In this document: in pieces, positions 50,682 to 59,262 of the stretch
How the letters are laid out: the number at the start of each line of letters is the position of its first letter
Position numbering within the stretch: position 1 is the stretch's first letter
NCBI RefSeq assembly: GCF_009649175.1
Contig: NZ_WJPO01000007.1
Span: 1-64,000 of the forward strand
Direction of reading: 5' to 3'
Source of the DNA: Rhodovulum strictum
GTDB taxonomy: Bacteria; Pseudomonadota; Alphaproteobacteria; Rhodobacterales; Rhodobacteraceae
DNA length: 64,000 nt
Notes under the pieces: model-generated
The model's input: the letters and a program-made list of their open reading frames with translations, nothing else
Databases searched by the model: none
What the model was told of the DNA's origin: nothing
Translations under genes and position numbers: made by a program

Positions 50682-51670
50682 CCGCGGGGTTTCCGGGGGC
50701 TGGGCAGAACCTCGATCCGGTCGGCCACGGCGTTTCTCGACAGCCGTTCGGGCGTTGCGGCCTTGGACAGCGAGGCCAGCGCCATGAACCACGCCTTGGG
50801 CATGTCCGAGGGCAGGCCGACGGGGATGCCCGCGACCTTTGGCGTTTCGGTAAAGGCGTGGCGCGGTTCCTCGAATTCCGGCGCGGTGCAGGAGATGCAG
50901 GGATAGCCCGCGCGGGTGCAGCTGCCCGACCCGTTCCACGGCCGGATGTTGCAATCGCCCACCGCCTGCGTGCCGACGCAGCCCAGATGTTCCATCATGC
51001 AGCCCAGTTCGCAGAGCCGGGTGGCGCTGGCCTTGTATTCGTAGAACTCGTTCTTGGGGCAGCCGTGATGCACCAGATGTTCGGCATAGAAGCGCGGGCG
51101 CGCCAGATCGTCCAGATCGCCCGGCCCCAGCGCGCCCGCGGCCAGCAGCAACAGCGTTTCGCTGACCCAGTCCGGATGCGTCGGGCAGCCCGCGACATTG
51201 ATGACGGGCAGACCGGCGCGGGCGCGGAACTCGGGCGGCAGGATGCCGCCGCCATGCCCGCCCTCGTATTGCAGGCCCGCGGCATCCGAGGGGTTGCCGC
51301 CCGCGCTGGTGACACCGCCAAAGGCCGCGCAGGAACCGACCGCGACGACATGGCCCGCCAGCGGCGCCAGCGCGCGCAGCCAGTCCAGCATCGACCGCCC
51401 GGTGCCCGAGAGCATCTGGAACCGCCCCGTGCCGCGCGGCCCGCGCGCGATGGCGCCCTCGATGCACAGGATGTCGAGCGGCGTTTCGCCCGAAGCGATC
51501 CGATCCAGAAGCGCCGCCGCCTCGGCCCCGGTTTCGGCCGACAGCGCGGGGTGCCACAGCATCCGCAGGCCCGCATCGGCCAGAAGGCTGAGGATGTCGG
51601 GATGCTCGGCGCACAGCAGCGACATGGTGCAGCCGCCGCAGCCCGACGCCTGAAGCCACAGGATGTTCAT
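50678..51670 (-). CDS. hupU: Regulatory (H2-sensing) hydrogenase small subunit HupU
   Basis: 330 residues starting MNILWLQASGCGGCTMS, without Tat signal or membrane anchor, as expected for a cytoplasmic sensor. The proximal site has the classical pattern (GCGGCTMS, GSCAAFGGV, VAGCPTHPD), without the two extra cysteines found in HupS. Later cysteines (CPKNEFYEYK, CELGCMMEHLGC) bind the other clusters. ATG 51670 overlaps the hupT stop by ATGA. A frame extension upstream is rejected because it overlaps hupT. Confidence 0.97.
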   Translation of the reverse strand: MNILWLQASGCGGCTMSLLCAEHPDILSLLADAGLRMLWHPALSAETGAEAAALLDRIASGETPLDILCIEGAIARGPRGTGRFQMLSGTGRSMLDWLRALAPLAGHVVAVGSCAAFGGVTSAGGNPSDAAGLQYEGGHGGGILPPEFRARAGLPVINVAGCPTHPDWVSETLLLLAAGALGPGDLDDLARPRFYAEHLVHHGCPKNEFYEYKASATRLCELGCMMEHLGCVGTQAVGDCNIRPWNGSGSCTRAGYPCISCTAPEFEEPRHAFTETPKVAGIPVGLPSDMPKAWFMALASLSKAATPERLSRNAVADRIEVLPSPRKPRG

Positions 51671-52983
51671 GCGCCCCCCTCGGCCAGCGGCAGGTCGAAA
51701 CAGAAGCACGCCCCTGCCCCGTCCGGGCAGAGCCGCAGCGCGCCGCCATGTTCCTCGGCGATCTTGTGGCTGATCGCAAGGCCGAGGCCGGTGCCTTTCC
51801 CCACCTCCTTGGTGGTGAAGAACGGATCGAAGATCGCCTGTCGCAGATCGTCCGGCACGCCCGGCCCGTTATCGCTGACCGACAGCACCGCGCGGTCGCC
51901 CGCGATCCGGGTGGCGACCTCGATCCGGGCGTCGGGCTCGCCTGCGACGGCATCCAGCGCGTTCTGGACGAGGTTCATCACCACCTGCTGGATATGGCCG
52001 GGACGGCCGCGCACGATGGCGCGGGGCACGCCGGTCAGGGCGATGCGGACGCCGTGTTCGGTGCCCCGCATCACCCAGGTCGCCGCCACATGCGCGGTTT
52101 CGACCAGATCGAACCCGATCATCTCGCCCGTGCCCTCGGCCGAGAGGCGGCGCAGATCCTCGACGATGTCGCGCACCCGTTCGGCGCCTTCGCGCGCGCC
52201 CGCGACCGCCTCGCGCAGGTTGCCGATCTCGCGGTCGAGGCGCAATTCCTCGCGCAGGGCGATCAGTTCCTCGCGCGAGGCGCCGGCCTGCACCCGGTCG
52301 AAATAGGTTTCGAACTTGGCGGCGTAGCGGTCCAGCGCATGCGCATTGGCATAGACGAAGCTGATCGGGTTGTTCAGCTCATGCGCCACACCGGCCAGCA
52401 ACCGGCCGAGCGAGGCGAGTTTCTCGTTCCTGACCAGCAGCGCCTGCGCGGCCTTCAGCTCGTCATGGCTTTGTTCCAGTTCGGCATAGGCGCGGCGCAA
52501 TTCGCCCAGCGGGCGGCCGGTCAGGACATGGCCGGTGATCCGGCCGCGATCGTCCAGCCGGGCGCTGATCGACAGTTCCAGCGGCGCGTCATCGCCGGGG
52601 GTGGCCAGGTTCGCCTCGATCGTTTCGGGGGCGCGGTTCAGCGCGACGCGCGCCATCGCTCCGGCCAGCCGGGGGCGATCCTCGGGGCGGAACAGCGTTT
52701 CGACCGGCTGCCCGGCAAAGGCGGCCCCCTCGGGGAACGAGGCCGAGACCTCCTCGACCCGGCCGCTGCGCGAGACCACGATCAGGACATCCGAGACCGA
52801 GGCCAGGATCGAGGCCAGAAACGAGCGCATCGTCTCAAGCTCGGTATTCTTGCGTTCAAGCTGTTCCTGGTAATCGACAAGATCGGCATAGGTCCGGTCG
52901 ACGGCGGCCAGAACGTCGGCCCAGACGGAATCGGTCAGCGCGCCGGACGCGGACAGCATGTCCTGTGTCACCTGCTTGGCCAT
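51667..52983 (-). CDS. hupT: Sensor histidine kinase HupT
   Basis: 438 residues, soluble. An N-terminal coiled coil (YQEQLERKNTELETMRSFL) is followed by a PAS domain (about 55-165). The H-box is LASLGRLLAGVAHELNNPISFV with the phosphorylated histidine. N-box VVMNLVQNALDAV, and G boxes DNGPGVPDDLR and GKGTGLGLAISHKI. HupT phosphorylates HupR when H2 is absent and so switches hup off; HupUV relieves this with H2. It is first in the hupTUV-hypF operon, with GGAGGATCGGGA before the start. Confidence 0.96.
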   Translation of the reverse strand: MAKQVTQDMLSASGALTDSVWADVLAAVDRTYADLVDYQEQLERKNTELETMRSFLASILASVSDVLIVVSRSGRVEEVSASFPEGAAFAGQPVETLFRPEDRPRLAGAMARVALNRAPETIEANLATPGDDAPLELSISARLDDRGRITGHVLTGRPLGELRRAYAELEQSHDELKAAQALLVRNEKLASLGRLLAGVAHELNNPISFVYANAHALDRYAAKFETYFDRVQAGASREELIALREELRLDREIGNLREAVAGAREGAERVRDIVEDLRRLSAEGTGEMIGFDLVETAHVAATWVMRGTEHGVRIALTGVPRAIVRGRPGHIQQVVMNLVQNALDAVAGEPDARIEVATRIAGDRAVLSVSDNGPGVPDDLRQAIFDPFFTTKEVGKGTGLGLAISHKIAEEHGGALRLCPDGAGACFCFDLPLAEGGA

Positions 52984-53042
52984 TCCCGATCCTCCGCCGC
53001 AAGGATAGCGGCCGGGCGCGCGGCATCAAATCAATTCGGCGC

Positions 53043-53207
53043 TCAGCCGCGCGGCTTGCCGCTGGAGGCGATGAAATCCCACGCCACCAGCACCACGGTC
53101 AGCCCGATCACCAGGCCAAGGTCAAGCCGCGGCACCCCCATCGCGAGGATCCCCACGAACCCCAGGAAGACGGCAAAGGCGAAAAGCGCAATCAGGCGGT
53201 CGATCAT
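53043..53207 (-). CDS. Small two-helix membrane protein
   Basis: 54 residues from ATG 53207 to TGA 53043. Two hydrophobic stretches, LIALFAFAVFLGFVGILAM and LDLGLVIGLTVVLVAWDFIA, are joined by a short loop and followed by a basic tail SSGKPRG. GAAAGGACCGG precedes the start. It lies 22 bp downstream of the amidase stop and 59 bp upstream of hupT. It probably belongs to the TRAP/amidase operon rather than to hup; TRAP clusters often include such small membrane proteins. Function unknown. Confidence 0.65.
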   Translation of the reverse strand: MIDRLIALFAFAVFLGFVGILAMGVPRLDLGLVIGLTVVLVAWDFIASSGKPRG

Positions 53208-53229
53208 GGCCGGTCCTTTCCGTCATCTG

Positions 53230-54585
53230 TCATTGCGCGGCCCAGTCGCAGAGCCATTGCGCGGTTCGCAGCAGTCGCGCGTCATTGCCGGTCTGGCCGA
53301 CAAGCTGCACGCCCATCGGCAACCCGTTTCCGGCGGTCATCAGCGGCACCGTGACCGCGGGCGTGCCGCACAGCGTCCAGAGCCCGTTGAAGATCGCGCT
53401 GCCGGTCGAGCCCAGCCCCTCGGGCGCGGGGCCGGGGGCGGCGGGGCAGAGGATCGCATCGCAGCGTTCGAATATCTCGTCCAGCGCGGCGTTCAGCACC
53501 GGTTTCCAGTCGAGCGCGGCCAGGTAGTCGCGCGCGGGGATGGCGTTGCCCTCGTCCAGCGCGGCGCGGGTTTCGTTGGACAAAAGCGCGGGGTCGCGGC
53601 CATAGCGGTGATAGTAGCGCGCCATCTCGGCGAAATTGATGCGCCGCCGCTCGGGCTCGGCCTGGGCAAAGGCGGGCGGCAGGGCCACCTCGAAGACCTG
53701 ATCGCCAAGCGCCTGAACCAGTTCGGCAAGGCCGGCCTGCATCTCGGGATGGGCATCGTCCCAGCCGGGCGGGCGGACAAAGGCGAAGACCGGCCTGACC
53801 GGCGGGGCGGCGCGCGCGATCTCGAACAGGCGGGGATGCGGGCCGGGCGCGGTGGCCGGGTCGGCGGCGTCATGGCCGAACAGCGCCTCGGCCAGCAGCG
53901 CGGCGCCCAGCGGGTCGGCGGCAAAGACGCCCAGCGTGTCCAGGCTGGGCGATTGCATCAGCACGCCGCGCCGCGGGATCGCGCCGAAGCTGGGCTTGAA
54001 CCCCGTCACCCCGCAGAAGGAGGCGGGCCGGATCACCGAGCCGCCGGTCTGCGTGCCCACCGCCAGCGGCACCATGCCCGCCGCAACCGCCGCGGCCGAC
54101 CCCGAGGAGGATCCGCCGGGGGTGTGGGCCGGGTTGTGCGGATTGCGCGTCTTGCCCGGATGCAGGAAGGCCAGTTCGGTCGTCACCGTCTTGCCCATCA
54201 CGATGGCGCCCGCCGCGCGCAGCCGGTCCACCACAAAGGCATCGCGCTGCGGCACGCGGCCCTCGTCCAGCGCGGCGCCGTTCAGGGTGGGGATTTTCGC
54301 GGTGTCGATGACATCCTTCAGCCCCACCGGCAGCCCGTGCAGCGGCCCGATGGCGCGGCCGCTTTCGCGGTGGCGGTCCAGCGCCTCGGCCTGGGCGATG
54401 GCGTGATCGCCGTCGAGCCAGGCCCAGGCCTGCACCTCGGGTTCGGTCGCGGCGATGCGGGCCAGGCAGACCTCGACCAGATCGGTGGCGCGGAACTCGC
54501 CCGCGGTCAGCTTGTCGCGGATCGCCACCGCGCCCAGCGACAGGGCGGCGGCGGCGGACCGGGCGCGCGGGTTTGCCTTATCCAT
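53230..54585 (-). CDS. Amidase signature family hydrolase
   Basis: 451 residues. The Ser-cisSer-Lys triad is in place: Lys in LPVGLKDVIDTA, cis-Ser in TPGGSSSGSAAAVAAG, and the nucleophile in GTQTGGSVIRPASFCG. The C-terminal FNGLWTLCGTPAVTVPL is typical. Start ATG 54585 overlaps the dctM stop by 8 bp. Being coupled to the TRAP transporter, it probably hydrolyses the imported amide; a Glu-tRNA(Gln) amidotransferase role is unlikely without gatB/gatC. Confidence 0.88.
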   Translation of the reverse strand: MDKANPRARSAAAALSLGAVAIRDKLTAGEFRATDLVEVCLARIAATEPEVQAWAWLDGDHAIAQAEALDRHRESGRAIGPLHGLPVGLKDVIDTAKIPTLNGAALDEGRVPQRDAFVVDRLRAAGAIVMGKTVTTELAFLHPGKTRNPHNPAHTPGGSSSGSAAAVAAGMVPLAVGTQTGGSVIRPASFCGVTGFKPSFGAIPRRGVLMQSPSLDTLGVFAADPLGAALLAEALFGHDAADPATAPGPHPRLFEIARAAPPVRPVFAFVRPPGWDDAHPEMQAGLAELVQALGDQVFEVALPPAFAQAEPERRRINFAEMARYYHRYGRDPALLSNETRAALDEGNAIPARDYLAALDWKPVLNAALDEIFERCDAILCPAAPGPAPEGLGSTGSAIFNGLWTLCGTPAVTVPLMTAGNGLPMGVQLVGQTGNDARLLRTAQWLCDWAAQ

Positions 54586-55993
54586 AGAACAGCCTCGGCA
54601 GGTAGTAGACGATATCGGGATAGGCATACATCAGCGCCATCGCCATGAAGACGCAGAACAGGAACGGCATCACCCCGCGGAAGATCGCCGTCAGCTGCAC
54701 CGAGGGCGGCGCGATGCCCTTGAGGTAATAGGCCGACATCGCCATCGGTGGTGTCAGGAAGCTGGTCTGAAGGTTCAGCGCCACCAGCACGCCGAAGAAC
54801 AGCGGGTCGATGTCGAAGAATTTCAGCAGCGGCAGGAAGATCGGCACGAAGATGATGATGATCTCGGACCATTCCAGCGGCCAGCCCAGCAGGAAGATGA
54901 TGAGCTGGGCAAGGATCAGGAATTGCAGCGGCGTCAGGTTCAGGCTTTGCACGAATTCCGAGATCACATGCTCGCCCCCGAGATAGGAGAACACCGCCGA
55001 GAAGGTGTAGGAGCCGACGAACAGCCAGCACACCATCGCCGTCGTGCGCACCGTCAGGTAGACGCTTTCGCGCAGCCGCTTGTGGTTCATCGACCGATAG
55101 AGCACCGCCAGCAGCATCCCCCCCAGCGCGCCGATGGCCGCCGCCTCGGTCGGGGTGGCAAGGCCGAACAGGATCGAGCCCAGCACCGAGGCGATCAGGA
55201 AGGCCAGCGGCAGGAACGAGGTGGCCAGCATCCATGCCAGCTTGACGAAGGGCACGCGCGGCACCTCGTCCTCGGTGGGGCGCGGCGCGACCGAGGGTTG
55301 CAGGATCGCGCGGCCCATGACGTAGATCAGGTAAAGCCCGACCAGCGTCAGCCCCGGCAGGAGCGCGGCGGCGTAAAGCCGGACGATGGAGACGCCCGAG
55401 GCCGCGGCATAGACGATCAGCATGATCGAGGGCGGGATCAGGATGCCCAGCGTGCCGCCCGCGCAGATGATGCCGCTGGCGAATGACGGGCTGTAGCGCG
55501 CCTTGAGCATGGCGGGCAGCGCCAGCAGCCCCATCAGCGTCACCACCGCGCCGACGATGCCGGTTGCCGTGGCGAACAGCGCGCAGGTGATCAGCGCCGC
55601 CACCCCCATCGAGCCGGGCACGTTGCGCGCGGCGATGTTCAGCGTGCCGAACAGCCGGTCCACGATATTCGCGCGCTCGACGATATAGCCCATGAACAGG
55701 AACAGCGGGATCGCGGTCAGCACCTCGTTCGACATGACCGTATAGGTCTGGTTCACGAACAGGTCGAAGATGCGGTTGTTGAACAGCCCCTGTATCCAGG
55801 CGGTCCAGCGGTCCCACATGTCGGCATCCTCGCCGAGCCGGTTGAAGGTCCGCCACATCCGGCCCGCGTCGAAATAGGCGTAGTAGCCAAAGCCGATGCC
55901 CATGGCCATCAGCGTGAAGGCGATCGGGAAACCCAGGAAAACGAAGACGATGAACAGCCCCAGCATCATCAGGGCGATTTGCGGGTCCGTCAT
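54578..55993 (-). CDS. dctM: TRAP transporter large membrane subunit
   Basis: 471 residues, about 12-14 helices. DctM blocks: LFLGFPIAFTLMAMGIGF-like start, AIPLFLFMGYIVER, ATATGIVGAVVTLMGLLALPAML and GGTLGILIPPSIMLIVYA. It carries out sodium-driven uptake using the bound DctP. An insertion after helix 2 (DAGRMWRTFNRLGEDADMWDRW) marks the large-substrate subfamily with an extended periplasmic loop. ATG 55993 overlaps the dctQ stop. Confidence 0.93.
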   Translation of the reverse strand: MTDPQIALMMLGLFIVFVFLGFPIAFTLMAMGIGFGYYAYFDAGRMWRTFNRLGEDADMWDRWTAWIQGLFNNRIFDLFVNQTYTVMSNEVLTAIPLFLFMGYIVERANIVDRLFGTLNIAARNVPGSMGVAALITCALFATATGIVGAVVTLMGLLALPAMLKARYSPSFASGIICAGGTLGILIPPSIMLIVYAAASGVSIVRLYAAALLPGLTLVGLYLIYVMGRAILQPSVAPRPTEDEVPRVPFVKLAWMLATSFLPLAFLIASVLGSILFGLATPTEAAAIGALGGMLLAVLYRSMNHKRLRESVYLTVRTTAMVCWLFVGSYTFSAVFSYLGGEHVISEFVQSLNLTPLQFLILAQLIIFLLGWPLEWSEIIIIFVPIFLPLLKFFDIDPLFFGVLVALNLQTSFLTPPMAMSAYYLKGIAPPSVQLTAIFRGVMPFLFCVFMAMALMYAYPDIVYYLPRLFYG

Positions 55994-56574
55994 ATGTGGT
56001 GATCCCTTTCGGCCTTGTCGACTTCGCGCATCAGCACGTCCTCGGTCTCGAACACGTCCTCGTCGGCGGCCAGCCATTCATTGGTGCGGATCGCCAGGAT
56101 GCAGCGGCAGACCTGCGCGATGCCCTGCACGAACAGCAACAGCCCGGCCGCGACGATCACCGACTTGAACTGATAGATCGGGATGCCTGCGGGGCTGTTG
56201 ATCGAAACCTCGGTATAGCTCCAGGATCGCGCGGCGTATTTCCAGCCCGCGAAGATCAGCGCCAGCACGCCGGGAAAGAAGAACAGGATGTAAAGCGCCA
56301 GATCGACCCTGGCCTGCGTCTTCGGTTGCCAGAGCCGGTACAGGAAATCGCCCCGCACATGCCCGCCCCGCGACAGCGTATAGGCGCCCCCCATCATGAA
56401 CAGCGTGCCATACATCATGAAGGACACGTCCAGCGCCCAGGGCGTCGGCTTGTTCATGATGTAGCGCACGAAGACTTCGTAGCCGGTTCCCACGGCCATC
56501 AGGATGATCAGCCAGGCGAATGCCTTGCCGAACCAGGCCGACAGGCTGTCGGCGAAACGGATGAATCCGACCAC
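55990..56574 (-). CDS. dctQ: TRAP transporter small membrane subunit
   Basis: 194 residues, four helices. The DctQ motifs are YEVFVRYIMNKPTPWALDVSFMMYG and GGAYTLSRGGHVRGDFLYR. GTG start at 56574 following GGGGGTAAGGTC. It has a longer acidic C-terminal tail (WLAADEDVFETEDVLMREVD) than simple DctQ proteins. It lies 73 bp after dctP. Confidence 0.9.
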   Translation of the reverse strand: MVGFIRFADSLSAWFGKAFAWLIILMAVGTGYEVFVRYIMNKPTPWALDVSFMMYGTLFMMGGAYTLSRGGHVRGDFLYRLWQPKTQARVDLALYILFFFPGVLALIFAGWKYAARSWSYTEVSINSPAGIPIYQFKSVIVAAGLLLFVQGIAQVCRCILAIRTNEWLAADEDVFETEDVLMREVDKAERDHHI

Positions 56575-56647
56575 GACCTTACCCCCTTGTCGCGCGACGA
56601 ACCCCGGCGGCCGCGGCCGCCGGGGTCATTCGGCAAGTGTCGATGGG

Positions 56648-57778
56648 TCAGAGCTTGAGCCGGCCCGGGAAGAAATGCTCGTAGGCGAGCGCCAGGTCGG
56701 GCGAGGCCATCAGCTCGAAATAGGCGACCTTTTCGACCCATGCGCGCTGGCTGTCCATGATGCGCTTGTTCAGCTCGTCCTTTTCCAGATCGGCGATGAT
56801 CTGGTCCCAGGCCGTGAGCTGGGCCGCCAGGATGTCCTTGGAGGTGCGGTGCACCGCCACGCCGAACTCGTCGCGGATACGCTCCAGGTCGTTCGAGTAT
56901 TCGCGCAGCGACAGCGCGGTGTTCGAGGTCGATGCCGCCTCGACCCCGTATTTCAGGATCGCCTGAAGGTCGTCGTCCAGATCGTCGAAGAAGTCCTTGT
57001 TGAACAGGAATTCAAAGGATTCCGACGCCTGGTGATAGGAGGACAGGTAGTAGTTCTTGGCCACGTCCGGCGCACCGAAGCGCAAATCCGACGAGGGGTT
57101 GTTGAACTCGAAGGCGTCGATCACGCCGCGTTCCATCGCCGGGACGATCTCGCCGCCGGGAAGCTGCGCAACGCTCATGCCCATCGCCTGCAACAGGTCG
57201 GCGGCAAGGCCCACGGTGCGGTACTTGAAGCCCTGGACATCGGCGGCGGTGTTCACCTCGCCCTTGAACCAGCCGAAGGGCTGGGCGGGCATCGGGAAGC
57301 CCATGAAGCCGTAGACGTTCAGCCGCAGCACATCCTGCGTCAGTTCCCGGTAAAGCTCGGCGCCGCCGCCCTGGTAGAACCAGCCCAGCATGGTGTTGGC
57401 ATTGCCGCCAAAGACCGGGCCGGTGCCGAAGAAGGACGCGGCCTTGTGCTTGCCGTACCAGTAGACCGGCACGGTATGGGCGGCGTCGATCACGCCGTCA
57501 TGCACCGCGTCCATCACCTGGAACGCGCCGACGACCGCCCCGGCGGGCAGCAGGTCGACCCGGATGCGGCCGGCCGACATTTCCTCGACCCGGGTGACGT
57601 ATTCGCGCGCGAAATCCATCCAGATGTCCGAGGCGGGCCAGGAGGTCTGCATCTTGACCACCAGCGGCGCCTGGGCCAGCACGGCGGGCGCGGCCAGCGC
57701 GGTTCCGGCGGCGGCCCCGCCCATCAGGGCCGACGTCTTCAGGAACGAGCGGCGGTCGAGTGATTTCCGGTCTGTCAT
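56648..57778 (-). CDS. dctP: TRAP transporter periplasmic solute-binding protein
   Basis: 376 residues with a Tat-type signal (LDRRSFLKTSALMGGAAAGTALAAPAVLA, motif in RRSFLK), so it is probably exported folded. Mature part starts near QAPLVVKMQTSWPASDIW. YRTVGLAADLLQAMGMSVAQLPGGEIVPAMERGVIDAFEFNNPSSD is the ligand region of the TakP-like subfamily, which binds 2-oxo acids and related monocarboxylates. The actual ligand is unknown; the neighbouring amidase and urea carboxylase suggest a nitrogen-containing acid. First gene of dctPQM-amidase. Confidence 0.92.
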   Translation of the reverse strand: MTDRKSLDRRSFLKTSALMGGAAAGTALAAPAVLAQAPLVVKMQTSWPASDIWMDFAREYVTRVEEMSAGRIRVDLLPAGAVVGAFQVMDAVHDGVIDAAHTVPVYWYGKHKAASFFGTGPVFGGNANTMLGWFYQGGGAELYRELTQDVLRLNVYGFMGFPMPAQPFGWFKGEVNTAADVQGFKYRTVGLAADLLQAMGMSVAQLPGGEIVPAMERGVIDAFEFNNPSSDLRFGAPDVAKNYYLSSYHQASESFEFLFNKDFFDDLDDDLQAILKYGVEAASTSNTALSLREYSNDLERIRDEFGVAVHRTSKDILAAQLTAWDQIIADLEKDELNKRIMDSQRAWVEKVAYFELMASPDLALAYEHFFPGRLKL

Positions 57779-58041
57779 GTCTTTCCTCCCATGCCCCGTT
57801 CGGGCGTTTGTTGTTCCCGCGGATGCGGAAAAATCGGCAAGTGGCCCAGATCTATAGCAGCCGAGGGGCAGAGGGCAAGCTGTCCAGGTCGACAGGGTGG
57901 CGGGCGCGGGAACGGCAGGGGGGAACGCGGCGCCCGGCGGGACGCGCGGCAGGCGGCGCCGGGGCACGGCGCCACGCAAATCCCGCAGGATCTGTCAGGG
58001 ACTGATTCGTGACCGGCAGCGCGCCGGTGCCCCCGCCCGGG

Positions 58042-59175
58042 TCAGGCGGCGATCACGCGTTCCAGCACCGGGCGCAGGCGGGCCAGCGTCGCCTCGACAT
58101 CGCGCAGCTTGTCGAGGCCGAACAGGCCCAGCCGGAAGGTGCGGAAATCGGCGCCCTCGCCCACCTGAAGCGGCACGCCCGCGGCGATCTGCATGCCCTC
58201 GGCGACGAATTTGCGGCCGTTCTGGATGTCGGGATCGTCGGTATAGGACACCACGACGCCGGGCGCGCCGAAGCCCTGCGCCGCGACCGAGGCAATGCCC
58301 ATCCCGGCCAGCATCTCGCGCACGGCCTGGCCCAGCTGCCATTGCGCCGCGCAGGCGGCGGCGAAGCCGAAGGCCCGTGTCTCGGCCATCGCGTCGCGCA
58401 GGCCGACCAGCGCATCGGTCGGCATGGTGGCGTGATAGGCGTGGCCGCCATCCTCGTAGGCCTTCATGATCGCGCGCCATTTCTTGAGGTCCATCGCGAA
58501 GGAGGTCGAGGCGGTTTCGTCCAGCCGGGCGGCGGCGCGGGCCGACAGCATGACCATTCCCGCCGAGGGCGAGGCCGACCAGCCCTTTTGCGGGGCCGAG
58601 ATCAGCACATCGACGCCGGATTGCGCCATGTCCACCCAGACGCAGCCCGAGGCGATGCAGTCCAGCACCATCAGCGCGCCGACCTCATGCGCGGCGGCGG
58701 CCATCTGGCGGATGTAGTCGTCGGGCAGGATGATGCCGGACGAGGTTTCGACATGCGGGGCAAAGACGATTTCGGGCCGTTTCTCGCGGATTGCGGCGGT
58801 CACCTCGTCGATCGGGGCCGGGGCAAAGGGCGCGCGCGGCGCGTTGCCCGAGGGGCGGGCCATGACGACGGTGGTTTCCGCCGCGAAGCCGCCCGCCTCG
58901 AAGATCTGGGTCCAGCGATAGGAAAACCAGCCATTGCGCAGGATCAGCGCGTGGCGTCCGGTTGCGAACTGGCGGGCCACCGCCTCCATCGCGAAGGTGC
59001 CGCCGCCGGGGACAAGCGCCACCGCCTCGGCGGCATAGACCTCGCGCAGCATCGCCGAGATGTCGCGCATCGCGTGCTGGAATTTCGCGGACATGTGGTT
59101 CAGCGACCGGTCGGTGAACACCACCGAAAACTCGCTCAGGCCATCGGGATCGACATCGGGACGCAAGCCGGGCAA
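58042..59175 (-). CDS. Class V PLP-dependent aminotransferase
   Basis: 377 residues from a TTG at 59175. That start has AGGAGG eight bases upstream and yields MPGLRPDVDPDG; an in-frame ATG ten codons earlier (59205) places the AGGAGG inside the gene and is less likely. The PLP lysine is in VDVLISAPQKGWSASPS, and GGGTFAMEAVARQ is the phosphate-binding region. It belongs to the serine/alanine/ureidoglycine-glyoxylate aminotransferase group. Beside urea carboxylase and allophanate hydrolase, ureidoglycine-glyoxylate transamination is an attractive guess, but the substrate cannot be read from sequence. Confidence 0.8.
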   Translation of the reverse strand: MPGLRPDVDPDGLSEFSVVFTDRSLNHMSAKFQHAMRDISAMLREVYAAEAVALVPGGGTFAMEAVARQFATGRHALILRNGWFSYRWTQIFEAGGFAAETTVVMARPSGNAPRAPFAPAPIDEVTAAIREKRPEIVFAPHVETSSGIILPDDYIRQMAAAAHEVGALMVLDCIASGCVWVDMAQSGVDVLISAPQKGWSASPSAGMVMLSARAAARLDETASTSFAMDLKKWRAIMKAYEDGGHAYHATMPTDALVGLRDAMAETRAFGFAAACAAQWQLGQAVREMLAGMGIASVAAQGFGAPGVVVSYTDDPDIQNGRKFVAEGMQIAAGVPLQVGEGADFRTFRLGLFGLDKLRDVEATLARLRPVLERVIAA

Positions 59176-59262
59176 GGCGCAACCTCCTGTTTGCTGTTGC
59201 CCCATGGTCTATGACCGCAAACGCCCCTGCGCCAGCGAAAAAGCCCCCTCCGGGCCGCGGCG

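Noticed and set aside
59176-59205. ATG start at 59205 for the class V aminotransferase
   Set aside because: The only good ribosome-binding site (AGGAGG) would then be inside the gene; it is correctly spaced for TTG at 59175. The ATG remains a possible alternative.
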